From the NCBI RefSeq assembly GCF_002563655.1, contig NZ_PDIY01000001.1:3074001-3138000 (forward strand): a DNA stretch of 64,000 nucleotides. Direction: 5' to 3'. The position numbers and the translations under genes were made by a program. Shown one piece after another: positions 26,378-34,541 of this stretch. Under the pieces are notes generated by a model. That model saw only the letters and a list, made by a program, of their open reading frames with translations, did no database searches and was not told the origin of the DNA. This DNA comes from Bacillus sp. es.034 (GTDB lineage: Bacteria > Bacillota > Bacilli > Bacillales > Bacillaceae_B). Numbering within the stretch: the stretch's first letter is position 1; every line of letters begins with the position of its first letter.

Positions 26378-26884
26378 ATGAAAGTAACAGAAACGAATCG
26401 ACTCTCCCTTAGGTGGGTGGAAGAAACGGACGCAGGATTTATTTTGACATTATTAAATGAGCCTGGATGGCTTAAATATATTGGAGACAAAGGGATTCAT
26501 ACATTGGAAGATGCAAATCGTTATATCATGAATGGTCCTAGTGCCATGTATGAGCAAAAAGGATTTGGATTGTTCTTGGTAGAACGAAAGCTTGATCATG
26601 TACCGATCGGTTTGTGTGGACTGATTAAGCGGGACGGACTGAAAGACGTGGATATTGGCTTTGCCTTTCTAACTGACTATCAATCTCAAGGGTATGCATA
26701 TGAAGCAGCATTCGCTACAGTGGAACTTGCTAAAGAATTAGGGATTAAACGACTAGTAGCGATAACGACAAAAGATAATGCCCCTTCCTCTAAACTTCTT
26801 GAAAAATTGGATATGAAATTCGAAGGTTATGTGACATTGCCTAATGATACGGAAGAATTGAAAAAGTTCGGATTGAAAATCTAA
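26378..26884 (+). CDS. GNAT acetyltransferase, RimJ/RimL type
   Basis: 168 aa from the ATG at 26378 with GGGGTG upstream; an ATG at 26354 is possible. RimJ/RimL-like features: ETNRLSLRWVEETDAGFIL, then GFGLFLVERK, QSQGYAYEAAFATVELA as the acetyl-CoA loop, and NAPSSKLLEKLDMKFEG near the end. Could acetylate a protein N-terminus or a small molecule. Confidence 0.85.
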   Translation: MKVTETNRLSLRWVEETDAGFILTLLNEPGWLKYIGDKGIHTLEDANRYIMNGPSAMYEQKGFGLFLVERKLDHVPIGLCGLIKRDGLKDVDIGFAFLTDYQSQGYAYEAAFATVELAKELGIKRLVAITTKDNAPSSKLLEKLDMKFEGYVTLPNDTEELKKFGLKI

Positions 26885-26917
26885 CTACATTTAGTAAACT
26901 TAGTGAAGTTTTTCTCA

Positions 26918-26960
26918 TATCGAAAAGAGCTGGATCATAAACGAACAGCTCTTTTCGATA
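26918..26960. terminator. Bidirectional terminator
   Basis: TATCGAAAAGAGCTG / CAGCTCTTTTCGATA, perfect 15-base stem. Confidence 0.75.
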
Positions 26961-27033
26961 AAGTTCATAATTAATCGGTTTCGCCTGAATGAATAAGAAC
27001 ACGCCTACCCAATACCAGGTAAGCGTTCATATT

Positions 27034-27543
27034 CTATACATACAATTTCTTTAATTCTTCCAAAACATAGTTTTCCCTTTTAATCCATCGATTGTTCTCA
27101 TATTTGCCCATCAGCCGCTCGTTCCCGTCAATGGCTTCATTTATGGTTACCCATCGGGGAGTCATCTCGAGTTCCGCCTCATATTCTTCTAATTGTTGAG
27201 GTATTTTATTCAAGTCTGATAGTTCGCAATGAAAATAGTGTGAAGTCATTTCGAATAGTGTACCCTCATCATACATGTCCATATGTCTTTGTGTCACGAT
27301 ACCAGCAAGCTCTTTTACGAAACAGTGTATGTAGCCGGTTTCTTCAGCCACTTCCCTGATCAGGGCAGCAGAAAGACTTTCATCTGCTTCGACTCCACCT
27401 CCTGGAAATTTATAATCTCCCCTGTTGGAATGCATAAGAAGGATTTTACCATCTTGTATTATGACTGCCTTAACGGCGGTTCTATATTTCGTTTTGTATT
27501 CAGTTACCATGCCTCTTTGCTTTCCTAATACAGTTTTAAACAA
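27034..27543 (-). CDS. Nudix hydrolase
   Basis: 169 aa, TTG start with AAGGTGA upstream. The Nudix box is GGGVEADESLSAALIREVAEE. The N-terminal TAVKAVIIQDGKILLMHSNRGD matches ADP-ribose pyrophosphatase/MutT-like proteins. Third Nudix gene in this window. Confidence 0.83.
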   Translation of the reverse strand: MFKTVLGKQRGMVTEYKTKYRTAVKAVIIQDGKILLMHSNRGDYKFPGGGVEADESLSAALIREVAEETGYIHCFVKELAGIVTQRHMDMYDEGTLFEMTSHYFHCELSDLNKIPQQLEEYEAELEMTPRWVTINEAIDGNERLMGKYENNRWIKRENYVLEELKKLYV

Positions 27544-27583
27544 TTGTGTTTCACCTTCCCTTTTACTAGGTTGATTTCATTCC

Positions 27584-27940
27584 CTACTTGTTTTCAATCA
27601 ACCCAATCCCCACCCCGGTAGGGTCCACTAAATACGCAAGGAAAAAGTGATCAAATTCCATCTTATCTCTTACCACCATTGCCCCATTTTCTTTTGCTGC
27701 AGAAATGGTTTTTTCAATGGATTCTACTTCAATTTGAATTCGCGTACCGTGTGGATGATCCTGAGGTCCCTTGCTAATCCCCCCATTCATTCCCTCGTTG
27801 TGTCCTGTCATGACTGTCCGGTAGTCCCACTTAGGTTCGTCCACTTCCCATCCGAAAACCTTTGAATAAAATGCTGATGCTTTTTCTGGAGCCTGACTGC
27901 TTAATTCAAAGCCAACCACTTTCCCATTTCGATTTTTCAC
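27584..27940 (-). CDS. VOC-family (glyoxalase/bleomycin-resistance fold) protein
   Basis: About 118 aa from a GTG at 27940 with GGAGGG upstream. Typical pattern: VGFELSSQAPEKASAFYSKVFGWEV, then GMNGGISKG and a terminal FLAYLVDPTGVGIGLIE. Metal-binding positions are not clear, so enzymatic role is uncertain. Confidence 0.82.
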   Translation of the reverse strand: MKNRNGKVVGFELSSQAPEKASAFYSKVFGWEVDEPKWDYRTVMTGHNEGMNGGISKGPQDHPHGTRIQIEVESIEKTISAAKENGAMVVRDKMEFDHFFLAYLVDPTGVGIGLIENK

Positions 27941-28071
27941 ATAGATACCCTCCACATTTCTTATTGATGTAAAATTGAGCTCACTTAAAGATAGTTCCTG
28001 ATACCATTACGCACTATTTACAATTCGACAATATATCCCATTGTCCTTCCATACAATATTCTATTCCAATG

Positions 28072-28100
28072 AAAAAACGCTTAGAGGGCACTAAGCGTTT
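28072..28100 (-). terminator. Terminator of citA
   Basis: AAACGCTTAG / CTAAGCGTTT, 10-base stem, followed by TTTTTT on the minus strand. Confidence 0.85.
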
Positions 28101-28140
28101 ACACAGAACCCGTATCAACTAGACAGGAAGGTTTCGTTCT

Positions 28141-29226
28141 TTAGGCGTTTCGCTTTCCTATATATTCGGATTGTGGCCTGAATATTGTATTGTTTTCAGC
28201 TTGCTCCAGCACATGTGCTGTCCAACCAACGATGCGAGCGGCCGTAAATGTCGGTGTGAATAGATCTGATGGCAGATTAATCGATTTCATGATGGCGGCA
28301 GCATAAAATTCTACATTGGTATATAGGGACCTTCCCGGCTTCAATTCAGCTAACAGTTCGATCGCCTTCTTCTCGACAAAGAGTGCCAGGTCCAATGAGG
28401 GGTCATCCCCCTTATTTTCCAACAGCTTCTTTCTTAAAGCGTTGGCTCGTGGATCATGGGTCTTGTACACGCGATGACCAAATCCCATCAGCTTTTCACC
28501 TTTCAGCAATTTTCCTCTGATGATATTTTCGGCTTTTTCAGCCACACCTATTTCGTTCAATAAATCAATGACCCCGGACGGTGCCCCGCCGTGAAGCGGT
28601 CCCTTCATTGTCCCGATCGCTGAAGTGATGGCTGAAACAAGATCGGATTCCGTTGAGGACGTGACTCTTGCCGAGAAGGCAGAAGCATTCATTCCATGTT
28701 CGAGTGTGAGGACCATATACGTTTCAAGTGCATCCACAACGGCTTTTGAAGGACTTTTTCCGGTCAGCATGAATAGATAATTCTCCACATGGCTTAACTC
28801 GGTATCCGCCTCGAGTTGAGGTCGATCCATCAGCATATTAAATCGATAAGCAATGATGGTAGGTATGACAGCTGTCAATCGCAAGGATTGCTCTATAGTA
28901 GGCTTCCATTTGTATTCTGATCCTCCCATAGAGGAGATCACCGTCCTTAATACACTCATAATATCCATTTCTTCTGGGAGAGAATGAAGGATGTCCTTCA
29001 TTGCAGGTGTCAAGTCTCGGTAAGCGCTCAATTTCCTCTTGATTTCCACTGCATCCTCCTTTGTTGGAAGATACCCATACCACAACAAGAATGCAGCTTC
29101 TTCAAATGACAGATGACTGAGTTCTCCAATTTCATATCCCCTATAGATGAGAATCCCTTCCTTTCCATCAATGTGACTGATCGACGTTTGAGCTGCGACT
29201 ATTCCTTTTAACCCTTCACTAAACAT
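28141..29226 (-). CDS. citA: Citrate synthase (CitA type)
   Basis: 361 aa; condenses oxaloacetate and acetyl-CoA. Active-site histidines are His212 (PLHGGAP) and His251 (GFGHRVY); His177 lies in LEHGMNASAF. The position of the catalytic Asp, usually in an NVD motif, reads NVEFYA (Glu306). The citA symbol rests on the divergent LysR gene, the same layout as citA-citR in B. subtilis, where citA codes for the minor synthase. AAGGGGATG before the ATG. An isolated gene, not next to icd-mdh as citZ would be. Confidence 0.88.
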   Translation of the reverse strand: MFSEGLKGIVAAQTSISHIDGKEGILIYRGYEIGELSHLSFEEAAFLLWYGYLPTKEDAVEIKRKLSAYRDLTPAMKDILHSLPEEMDIMSVLRTVISSMGGSEYKWKPTIEQSLRLTAVIPTIIAYRFNMLMDRPQLEADTELSHVENYLFMLTGKSPSKAVVDALETYMVLTLEHGMNASAFSARVTSSTESDLVSAITSAIGTMKGPLHGGAPSGVIDLLNEIGVAEKAENIIRGKLLKGEKLMGFGHRVYKTHDPRANALRKKLLENKGDDPSLDLALFVEKKAIELLAELKPGRSLYTNVEFYAAAIMKSINLPSDLFTPTFTAARIVGWTAHVLEQAENNTIFRPQSEYIGKRNA

Positions 29227-29339
29227 TCAGAACATCCCCTTTTTGCTTTATTACAATTATTGTATAATGGATTTATAATTAAGAAAATTAAATATATTTA
29301 ATTGAATTGATTACATTTTATAATCAAGGGGTAGGTCTA

Positions 29340-30218
29340 GTGGATTTAAATATTATCAAAACGTTTATTATCGCAGCTGAATTCAATCATTTCAGGAAAG
29401 CTGCCGAGCGATTATATATCTCACAGCCGACCGTATCGGTACATATTAAACAACTTGAAAAAGAACTCGGAGTGGTCCTATTCGAGAGAGATGGAAAGAA
29501 AATCAAACTGACAGAAGCGGGAAGGTCCTATTTACATAATGCGAAGAGATTAATCGAGGTTTATGAGGAAGGAATAACAGATATTCAATCCTTTAGTCAG
29601 GGTTACACAACCACACTTAAAATGGCTATCTCCCCCTTGATTGCTGATAATGTCCTGCCTTTTGTATTAAAGCAGTATCTGGAGAATCATCCCCAGGTGG
29701 AAATTTCGGTGGAAATCATTGAATCAGCAGAAATAGAAAAGGCAGTTTTGGAAGAAAGGGTGGATATCGGACTTTCCTGTCTTCCCTGTTTCAGTCCCGA
29801 GCTTGAACAGACTCTCCTGTTTTCGGATAAAGTCATATTGGTGGCTCCTCATGATGGAAGGGATTTTGAATCAGCACCGCCCCTAGATGAAGAGGAGTTA
29901 TTGGCTTCGAATTACTTATTGACCCACAATCACCCTTCTTATTGGGATGAACTGTTCTATACCATTAAACAATTTTATCCGACAACAAGGATGATGAGAG
30001 TTTCGCAGACACATATTACGAAACGGTTCATTGCAGAAGGGCTTGGCGTATCCTATCTTCCGTCCTCTTCAGTAAGGAGAGAGCTGTTGGAAGGGAGGCT
30101 TTTGGAAGTCCACACAAGTACTTTTCCCATGCCGGAAGCGAAGACCTTCGCACTTACAAAATATCAACATAAAACACAAAACGAATTTTTACGTTTCCTG
30201 TCTCGATTCAGAGTGTAA
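29340..30218 (+). CDS. citR: LysR-family regulator CitR
   Basis: 292 aa from a GTG at 29340 (AAGGGGT upstream). N-terminal helix-turn-helix (FRKAAERLYISQPTVSVHIK) and a LysR substrate-binding domain. Divergent to citA with a 113-base intergenic region; in B. subtilis CitR represses citA. A near-palindrome TTACAATTATTGTATAA at 29251-29267, near the citA start, is a candidate binding site. Confidence 0.85.
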   Translation: MDLNIIKTFIIAAEFNHFRKAAERLYISQPTVSVHIKQLEKELGVVLFERDGKKIKLTEAGRSYLHNAKRLIEVYEEGITDIQSFSQGYTTTLKMAISPLIADNVLPFVLKQYLENHPQVEISVEIIESAEIEKAVLEERVDIGLSCLPCFSPELEQTLLFSDKVILVAPHDGRDFESAPPLDEEELLASNYLLTHNHPSYWDELFYTIKQFYPTTRMMRVSQTHITKRFIAEGLGVSYLPSSSVRRELLEGRLLEVHTSTFPMPEAKTFALTKYQHKTQNEFLRFLSRFRV

Positions 30219-30264
30219 AAAAAGGATGGCATCGTCACAAATTAGTGACGATGCCATCCTTTTT
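30219..30264. terminator. Bidirectional terminator between citR and the methyltransferase gene
   Basis: AAAAAGGATGGCATCGTCAC / GTGACGATGCCATCCTTTTT around AAATTA, perfect 20-base stem with T-runs on both strands. Confidence 0.92.
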
Positions 30265-30269
30265 ATTAA

Positions 30270-30974
30270 TTACCTTTTTCGAAAAAGGGCTGTCAATAAG
30301 TCAGATGCACCAAACATGTTATCTGAACCTTTTTTATCGATCATTTTCCTGATTTCAACGGGATTTAATGATTGGAAGACACTTTTTAACCGATCTTCTG
30401 TATATCCTAATCCTCCCATCAGTGATCCTTTTTTATATACTTCCCAATCAGATAGATCAGATCCGCCTAGTTTACCACCCTTGTAAAAACACGTTATGCC
30501 AAAGTATCCTCCCTCCCCTAATGCTCTTTCAATAAGATTTATGTAACTTATCCTTCTGTGGGGAGCGATATGGTGAAAACATCCTGAATCATATATGAAA
30601 TCGTACTTTCCAATGGGGAGGTCACAATCAAATATATTCTGATGTAGAAAGTTAATGGTCAAATTTCTTTCATCAGCCCGTTCCCTTGCCCAATCAAGGG
30701 ACGTTTGGGATAGATCGACTGCATCAACCTCAAATCCATTTTCCGCTAAAAAAATGGCATTCCTGCCCGGTCCGCAGCCAAGTTCGAGTACCTTGCCCCT
30801 TGTGATGATTCCACGTTCAATATAAGAAACTAAGTTCTCATCGGGGGCATTCACAAAGATAGGTACTGGTTTCTCCCGGTCAGAAAAAAATTCATCCCAA
30901 AAGGGTTCAGGCTCCCGTAAAAATGAATCAAGCATGGTTAGTAAATCATCGTAATTATGAATACTTTCTTGCAT
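30270..30974 (-). CDS. SAM-dependent methyltransferase
   Basis: 234 aa from the ATG at 30974 (GAAGGAGGG upstream). Class I methyltransferase: motif I VLELGCGPGRNAIFLA, motif II acidic end VDAVDLS, and FIYDSGCFHHIAPHRR as motif IV/post. N-terminal part (FLREPEPFWDEFFSDREKPVPIF) is typical of Bacillus class I methyltransferases of unknown substrate. Confidence 0.85.
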   Translation of the reverse strand: MQESIHNYDDLLTMLDSFLREPEPFWDEFFSDREKPVPIFVNAPDENLVSYIERGIITRGKVLELGCGPGRNAIFLAENGFEVDAVDLSQTSLDWARERADERNLTINFLHQNIFDCDLPIGKYDFIYDSGCFHHIAPHRRISYINLIERALGEGGYFGITCFYKGGKLGGSDLSDWEVYKKGSLMGGLGYTEDRLKSVFQSLNPVEIRKMIDKKGSDNMFGASDLLTALFRKR

Positions 30975-31298
30975 ATGGTTCCCTCCTTCATCAACTGATT
31001 TCATTTTACTTTATGACAAGGATAGAAAGGTTACCATGATTTTACAAATATATTATTTTATGGATGAAAAGGGAGTGAAGTTTATGATTTACTCTGCTTA
31101 TACATGCCTTAAACTCCCTCTTGTGGGTTCTTTTCTGTGTGTGAAAGGTATGGTATTCAAGTGCATGTTGATCTAACTGGGCGGAATCTGACCATGCTGA
31201 AAGAGAGGCTGTTATCAGTAGGATTACTATCATTGTTACAATTGTAACTAAAATGCAATAATACAAGAATGCATCCTAAATCTCTAATTTTGAAAGGG
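30975..31298. other. Intergenic region without a convincing gene
   Basis: 324 bases. A 74-codon minus-strand frame (31042-31266) with a hydrophobic start lacks a ribosome site and overlaps another open frame; I do not call it. No clear terminator or regulatory site seen. Confidence 0.4.
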
Positions 31299-31823
31299 TC
31301 AAACCAGGATCTTCTCCATACGGATATCTGACCACATTTGTTCATTCCAATAGGTAAAGTCAGGGATTCTGGCTATTTCCTGATAACCCATCTGCCTGTA
31401 GAGCTTATATGCCTGGTTGTTAAATTCAAATACACCCAGTTCTATTCTCACTAGTCCTTGGTCTTTTATCTCCTTTTCCAAATAACAGATTGATTCATAC
31501 CCTATTCCCTTTCCGCGTGCCCCGGGATCTCCTATCGTAATCCCTAACCAAGCAGTTCCCTTCACCTTCTTATATAGATGAGGGGGATCGATCATATAAT
31601 TCATTTCCCCCACAAGTTTATTTTCCAGGTATATAAGAAAGATATGATGAGATTCCAAACGATCTTTCAATTCAGCAATGTCCATGTTCCTGGATTGTTC
31701 AAGCTCTTCCCTGTTTCGATTTGGCCGAATGAATGGGATTAAATCGGGATGCTGATCCCATTTATTTAAAGCGTTAAGGATATCAGTGTTTGGGTGGGTT
31801 AATTCTTTGATGTGAAGAGTCAT
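31299..31823 (-). CDS. GNAT acetyltransferase
   Basis: 174 aa from the ATG at 31823 with AGAGAGG upstream. Acetyl-CoA loop ARGKGIGYESI; VFEFNNQAYKLYRQMGYQEIARIPDFTYW is the typical C-terminal part of RimI/RimL-like transferases acting on amino groups. An open frame upstream to 31889 lacks a site. Confidence 0.84.
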   Translation of the reverse strand: MTLHIKELTHPNTDILNALNKWDQHPDLIPFIRPNRNREELEQSRNMDIAELKDRLESHHIFLIYLENKLVGEMNYMIDPPHLYKKVKGTAWLGITIGDPGARGKGIGYESICYLEKEIKDQGLVRIELGVFEFNNQAYKLYRQMGYQEIARIPDFTYWNEQMWSDIRMEKILV

Positions 31824-32003
31824 TTCTTTTCCTCTCTTTCTCATGCTAGAAATATGAGTAAAAGACCACGGAATGTACCAGGTGGTCATTATTTCATAAT
31901 TGTTAGAATATTCAATTATATTTATGTATAGCTTCTTACATGTTTATGTTATGCCTAAAGTGGCCTAAAGGCAATAATTTCTTGGGATGAGAGGTGAGGA
32001 TAC

Positions 32004-32275
32004 ATGGTGGTGTTAAATGATATGAAGCTTGGAACGTTACAGAAAGGTCATATTTTCTATCCATTTAAACAGGAAGAGAAGCCTACATTCGAAATCTGAT
32101 GTTATTTATTCAGGCCGGCTTGGAAAACAATCAACATATGCAGGAAGGTTTACTTTCAGTTTGTGCATATCGAAGACACAGCTTATCAAGTACGTTGACA
32201 GATACATTGGAGATGGTTCATCAATACGTATTGACAGATGAGGATCTTCAATTATCCATGACATATAGGAGATAG
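32004..32275 (+). pseudogene. Probable broken small gene
   Basis: A strong site (GAGGTGAGGA) precedes an ATG at 32004, but the frame stops after 31 codons (TGA at 32097). Protein-like sequence continues in the same frame after the stop (VYFQFVHIEDTAYQV), then shifts to the next frame (KYVDRYIGDGSSIRIDR) and may end in the third (DEDLQLSMTYRR). A terminator follows at 32284. The pattern fits one ancestral gene of about 90 codons with a nonsense mutation and one or two frameshifts. A separate 58-codon frame starting at 32099 (TGATG overlap) is an alternative reading. Confidence 0.45.
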
Positions 32276-32283
32276 CGACCTGT

Positions 32284-32317
32284 AAAGACCCTTCTTTTAC
32301 GAGGGTCTTTTATTTTT
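32284..32317 (+). terminator. Terminator after the broken gene
   Basis: AAAGACCC / GGGTCTTT followed by TTTATTTTT. Confidence 0.8.
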
Positions 32318-32515
32318 GACCTGTTATGTGCTCTACCATTATAGCTTTACGGACAGACACTCATGTTCAGGTCTCCTCTTTTCACTTATACACTTTTTTC
32401 TTAATCCCAATCTCTTTATTATTATATGATTTTATAAAAAATGGTTCTATGTATGCCCTCCCCTCCAATAACTATAACTATAAGGCTTTCTATATTTATT
32501 CCAGGAGGGGCTCTT

Positions 32516-32950
32516 GTGATCGGAACCATAAATCCCATTAAATTGAATGAAGTGATTGAGTATGAGGACCTTTTTCATGAAACGTATTCCGGAACTTCTT
32601 TAAAGGCAGGGCGCATTGTACAAATCGTGTACTGGATTAAACCCGGGAAATCTTTTATTACGTATGATATCCTGGATAATAAAAAGAAATATGTGAATAT
32701 TGAAGATTCTCCCTCGCCGCCATCGGTTCAAAGACGGGAAATCAGCTTTCAAACGTTATTTGAATTGAAACAACCGGTTGATATTGAGATTGCCGGGTTG
32801 AAGAGACCTTCTGTCATCGTATCGATCACCATTCATTGGAGTGATGACGGAACCGTGGTTTCTTATGGGGTGACTGATCGGACGGATACAACCTATTTTG
32901 GAGTTCGGGAAGAATTGTTGGTTAATTGGAATCCAGCATATATCCGCTAG
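32516..32950 (+). CDS. Hypothetical protein, 144 aa
   Basis: GTG start at 32516 with AGGAGGGG upstream. Predicted mostly beta-stranded (GRIVQIVYWIKPGKSFITYDI, PSVIVSITIHWSDDGTVVSYGV), soluble, no signal peptide. Not recognized. The upstream 70 codons that are open in frame look non-coding. A strong terminator follows. Confidence 0.7.
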   Translation: MIGTINPIKLNEVIEYEDLFHETYSGTSLKAGRIVQIVYWIKPGKSFITYDILDNKKKYVNIEDSPSPPSVQRREISFQTLFELKQPVDIEIAGLKRPSVIVSITIHWSDDGTVVSYGVTDRTDTTYFGVREELLVNWNPAYIR

Positions 32951-32976
32951 AAAATTAAATACATCTCTATAAATCA

Positions 32977-33016
32977 AAAAGGTACCAGGGTCCTTAATCA
33001 GACCCTGGTACCTTTT
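32977..33016. terminator. Bidirectional terminator
   Basis: AAAAGGTACCAGGGTC / GACCCTGGTACCTTTT, perfect 16-base stem, A/T runs on both sides. Confidence 0.9.
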
Positions 33017-33023
33017 CGATTTC

Positions 33024-33398
33024 TTACTTATAGAACACTTTGTCTACATTATATTTCGCTTGAAGTTTATTGATGATGTATGTCTCATAAATGTCACGAT
33101 CCATCGCGTCCTCTACGATAGCTACGTCGATTCGGTAGACTTCATCTCTGTGATTACGCAGTGGTGATACGGTATCTTCAAGATGCTTCTTTACTCTTTG
33201 TCGCAGCTTTCTGGCTTTCCCAACGAAAAGAAGGTCATCATTGATATTATAAAATAAGATGATGCCGCCCTTATCTCTTGGAATTTCGTGAAGATCGATA
33301 AAGCCTTCGATGCTTTTGATCTTTGGTTCTTCTGAGTCTTTTGCTTGTTTTCGTTCCGTTATGGAAATATCCGATTGAGGGATTTGAATGTTTATCAT
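33024..33398 (-). CDS. GIY-YIG-like nuclease-fold protein
   Basis: 124 aa. After a charged N-terminal 40 residues comes a GIY-YIG-like core: GGIILFYN in place of GIY, LLFVGKARKLRQRVKKHL (FVG in place of YIG and the conserved Arg), and a glutamate in YETYIINKLQAKYN. This is close to the UvrC N-terminal domain. Possible single-domain endonuclease. AAAGGACGTG precedes the ATG. Confidence 0.7.
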   Translation of the reverse strand: MINIQIPQSDISITERKQAKDSEEPKIKSIEGFIDLHEIPRDKGGIILFYNINDDLLFVGKARKLRQRVKKHLEDTVSPLRNHRDEVYRIDVAIVEDAMDRDIYETYIINKLQAKYNVDKVFYK

Positions 33399-33523
33399 GA
33401 ATGGTCACGTCCTTTTTTTGCTGTAAGAAGTAATGGTAACACAAAAAGGATAGAATTACTATACTACGAAGCACTTCCCTTAAAAAAGGATTGCCTCCCC
33501 TGTATGTTTCCTTTTGTGAATTT

Positions 33524-34411
33524 TTATTTTTGAACGGGAACGAGAATATCCAGATGCTGTTTCAAATTTTCTATTGTGATAGGAAGTTTGTCTCCCTCGT
33601 CCCCATCAACATTGGCTATCATTTCATAGGTGGAGTTCGCCTGGAGTTTGGTCACTTTCATATAATGTACATGTTCACTTTCTGCTAATTCACCCAGCAG
33701 AATTTTAGGAAGTAATAAAAGGAACTTGGGAAGAGGCATATCTTTAATGATAAAGACATGAAGCTTGCCATCATTCACCTCCGCTTCCGGTGCGATGGTT
33801 TCCATCCCCCCTACAGAATTGGTCAGGGCAACAAGCATAAGAAGGGATTCCCCTTTCCAATCATGTTCGGATTGGACCTTTAGCTCGAATGGCTGCTTCT
33901 CCTTCATCTTCTTCATTCCTTCTATTATATAGGCAAGTGGACCAAGCTTTGATTTCTGCTCAACTGGTGTGGAAAAGGAAGCCTCTGCTAATGCTCCGAC
34001 TGCCACAATATTGACGAAGTATCGATCATTGAGCTTTCCTACGTCGGTTTTTTGGACATGATTTTGTTTAAAGATGTCGATTGCTTCTTCAGGTTCCATT
34101 GGAATATTGAGAGCGCGTGCAAAATCGTTGACCGTACCGAGTGGGATGAGGCCGAATAACGGACGGTACTCCTGTTCAGCCATTCCATTAATGGCTTCAT
34201 TGATCGTACCATCTCCGCCCATCGCAGCAAGGAAATCATATCTTTTCTCACAAGCTTCCCTCGCAAATTCCATTGCGTCCCCTTCTCCCTTAGTCAATCG
34301 TAAAAAGGTCTCATATCCCATCTCCTTCATCGTTTGAAGTGCATGCTCACTATATTGTTCACCCAATTCCTTCCCAGAAGACGGATTGACGATTAACATG
34401 GCTTTCTTCAC
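33524..34411 (-). CDS. Lipid kinase of the DagK/YegS/BmrU family
   Basis: 295 aa, GTG start behind GGGAGGAAAT. DAGK catalytic motifs: IVNPSSGKE at the N-terminus, MGGDGTINEAING for nucleotide binding, and LGTVNDFARAL. Likely phosphorylates diacylglycerol or a related lipid at the membrane surface. The DgkB, YegS and BmrU groups cannot be separated here. Confidence 0.85.
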   Translation of the reverse strand: MKKAMLIVNPSSGKELGEQYSEHALQTMKEMGYETFLRLTKGEGDAMEFAREACEKRYDFLAAMGGDGTINEAINGMAEQEYRPLFGLIPLGTVNDFARALNIPMEPEEAIDIFKQNHVQKTDVGKLNDRYFVNIVAVGALAEASFSTPVEQKSKLGPLAYIIEGMKKMKEKQPFELKVQSEHDWKGESLLMLVALTNSVGGMETIAPEAEVNDGKLHVFIIKDMPLPKFLLLLPKILLGELAESEHVHYMKVTKLQANSTYEMIANVDGDEGDKLPITIENLKQHLDILVPVQK

Positions 34412-34541
34412 GCTATTTCCTCCCTTTTACATTATGTATTTCATTAGGCTTTACCCTAAAAGTAAAGGGAGGAATCCTTTTCCACGAATGAAAAAACAGG
34501 ACAGTCAATGGAATAACCCGTATTTAATATCTTCAACAATA

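Noticed and set aside
31042-31345. Overlapping minus-strand frames as small membrane protein genes
   Set aside because: No ribosome site, two competing frames, and no terminator; composition looks like non-coding A/T-rich sequence.
32029-32241. Intact 70-codon gene in one frame
   Set aside because: Its start lacks a ribosome site and its first half is not protein-like; the region is better seen as one broken gene spread over several frames.
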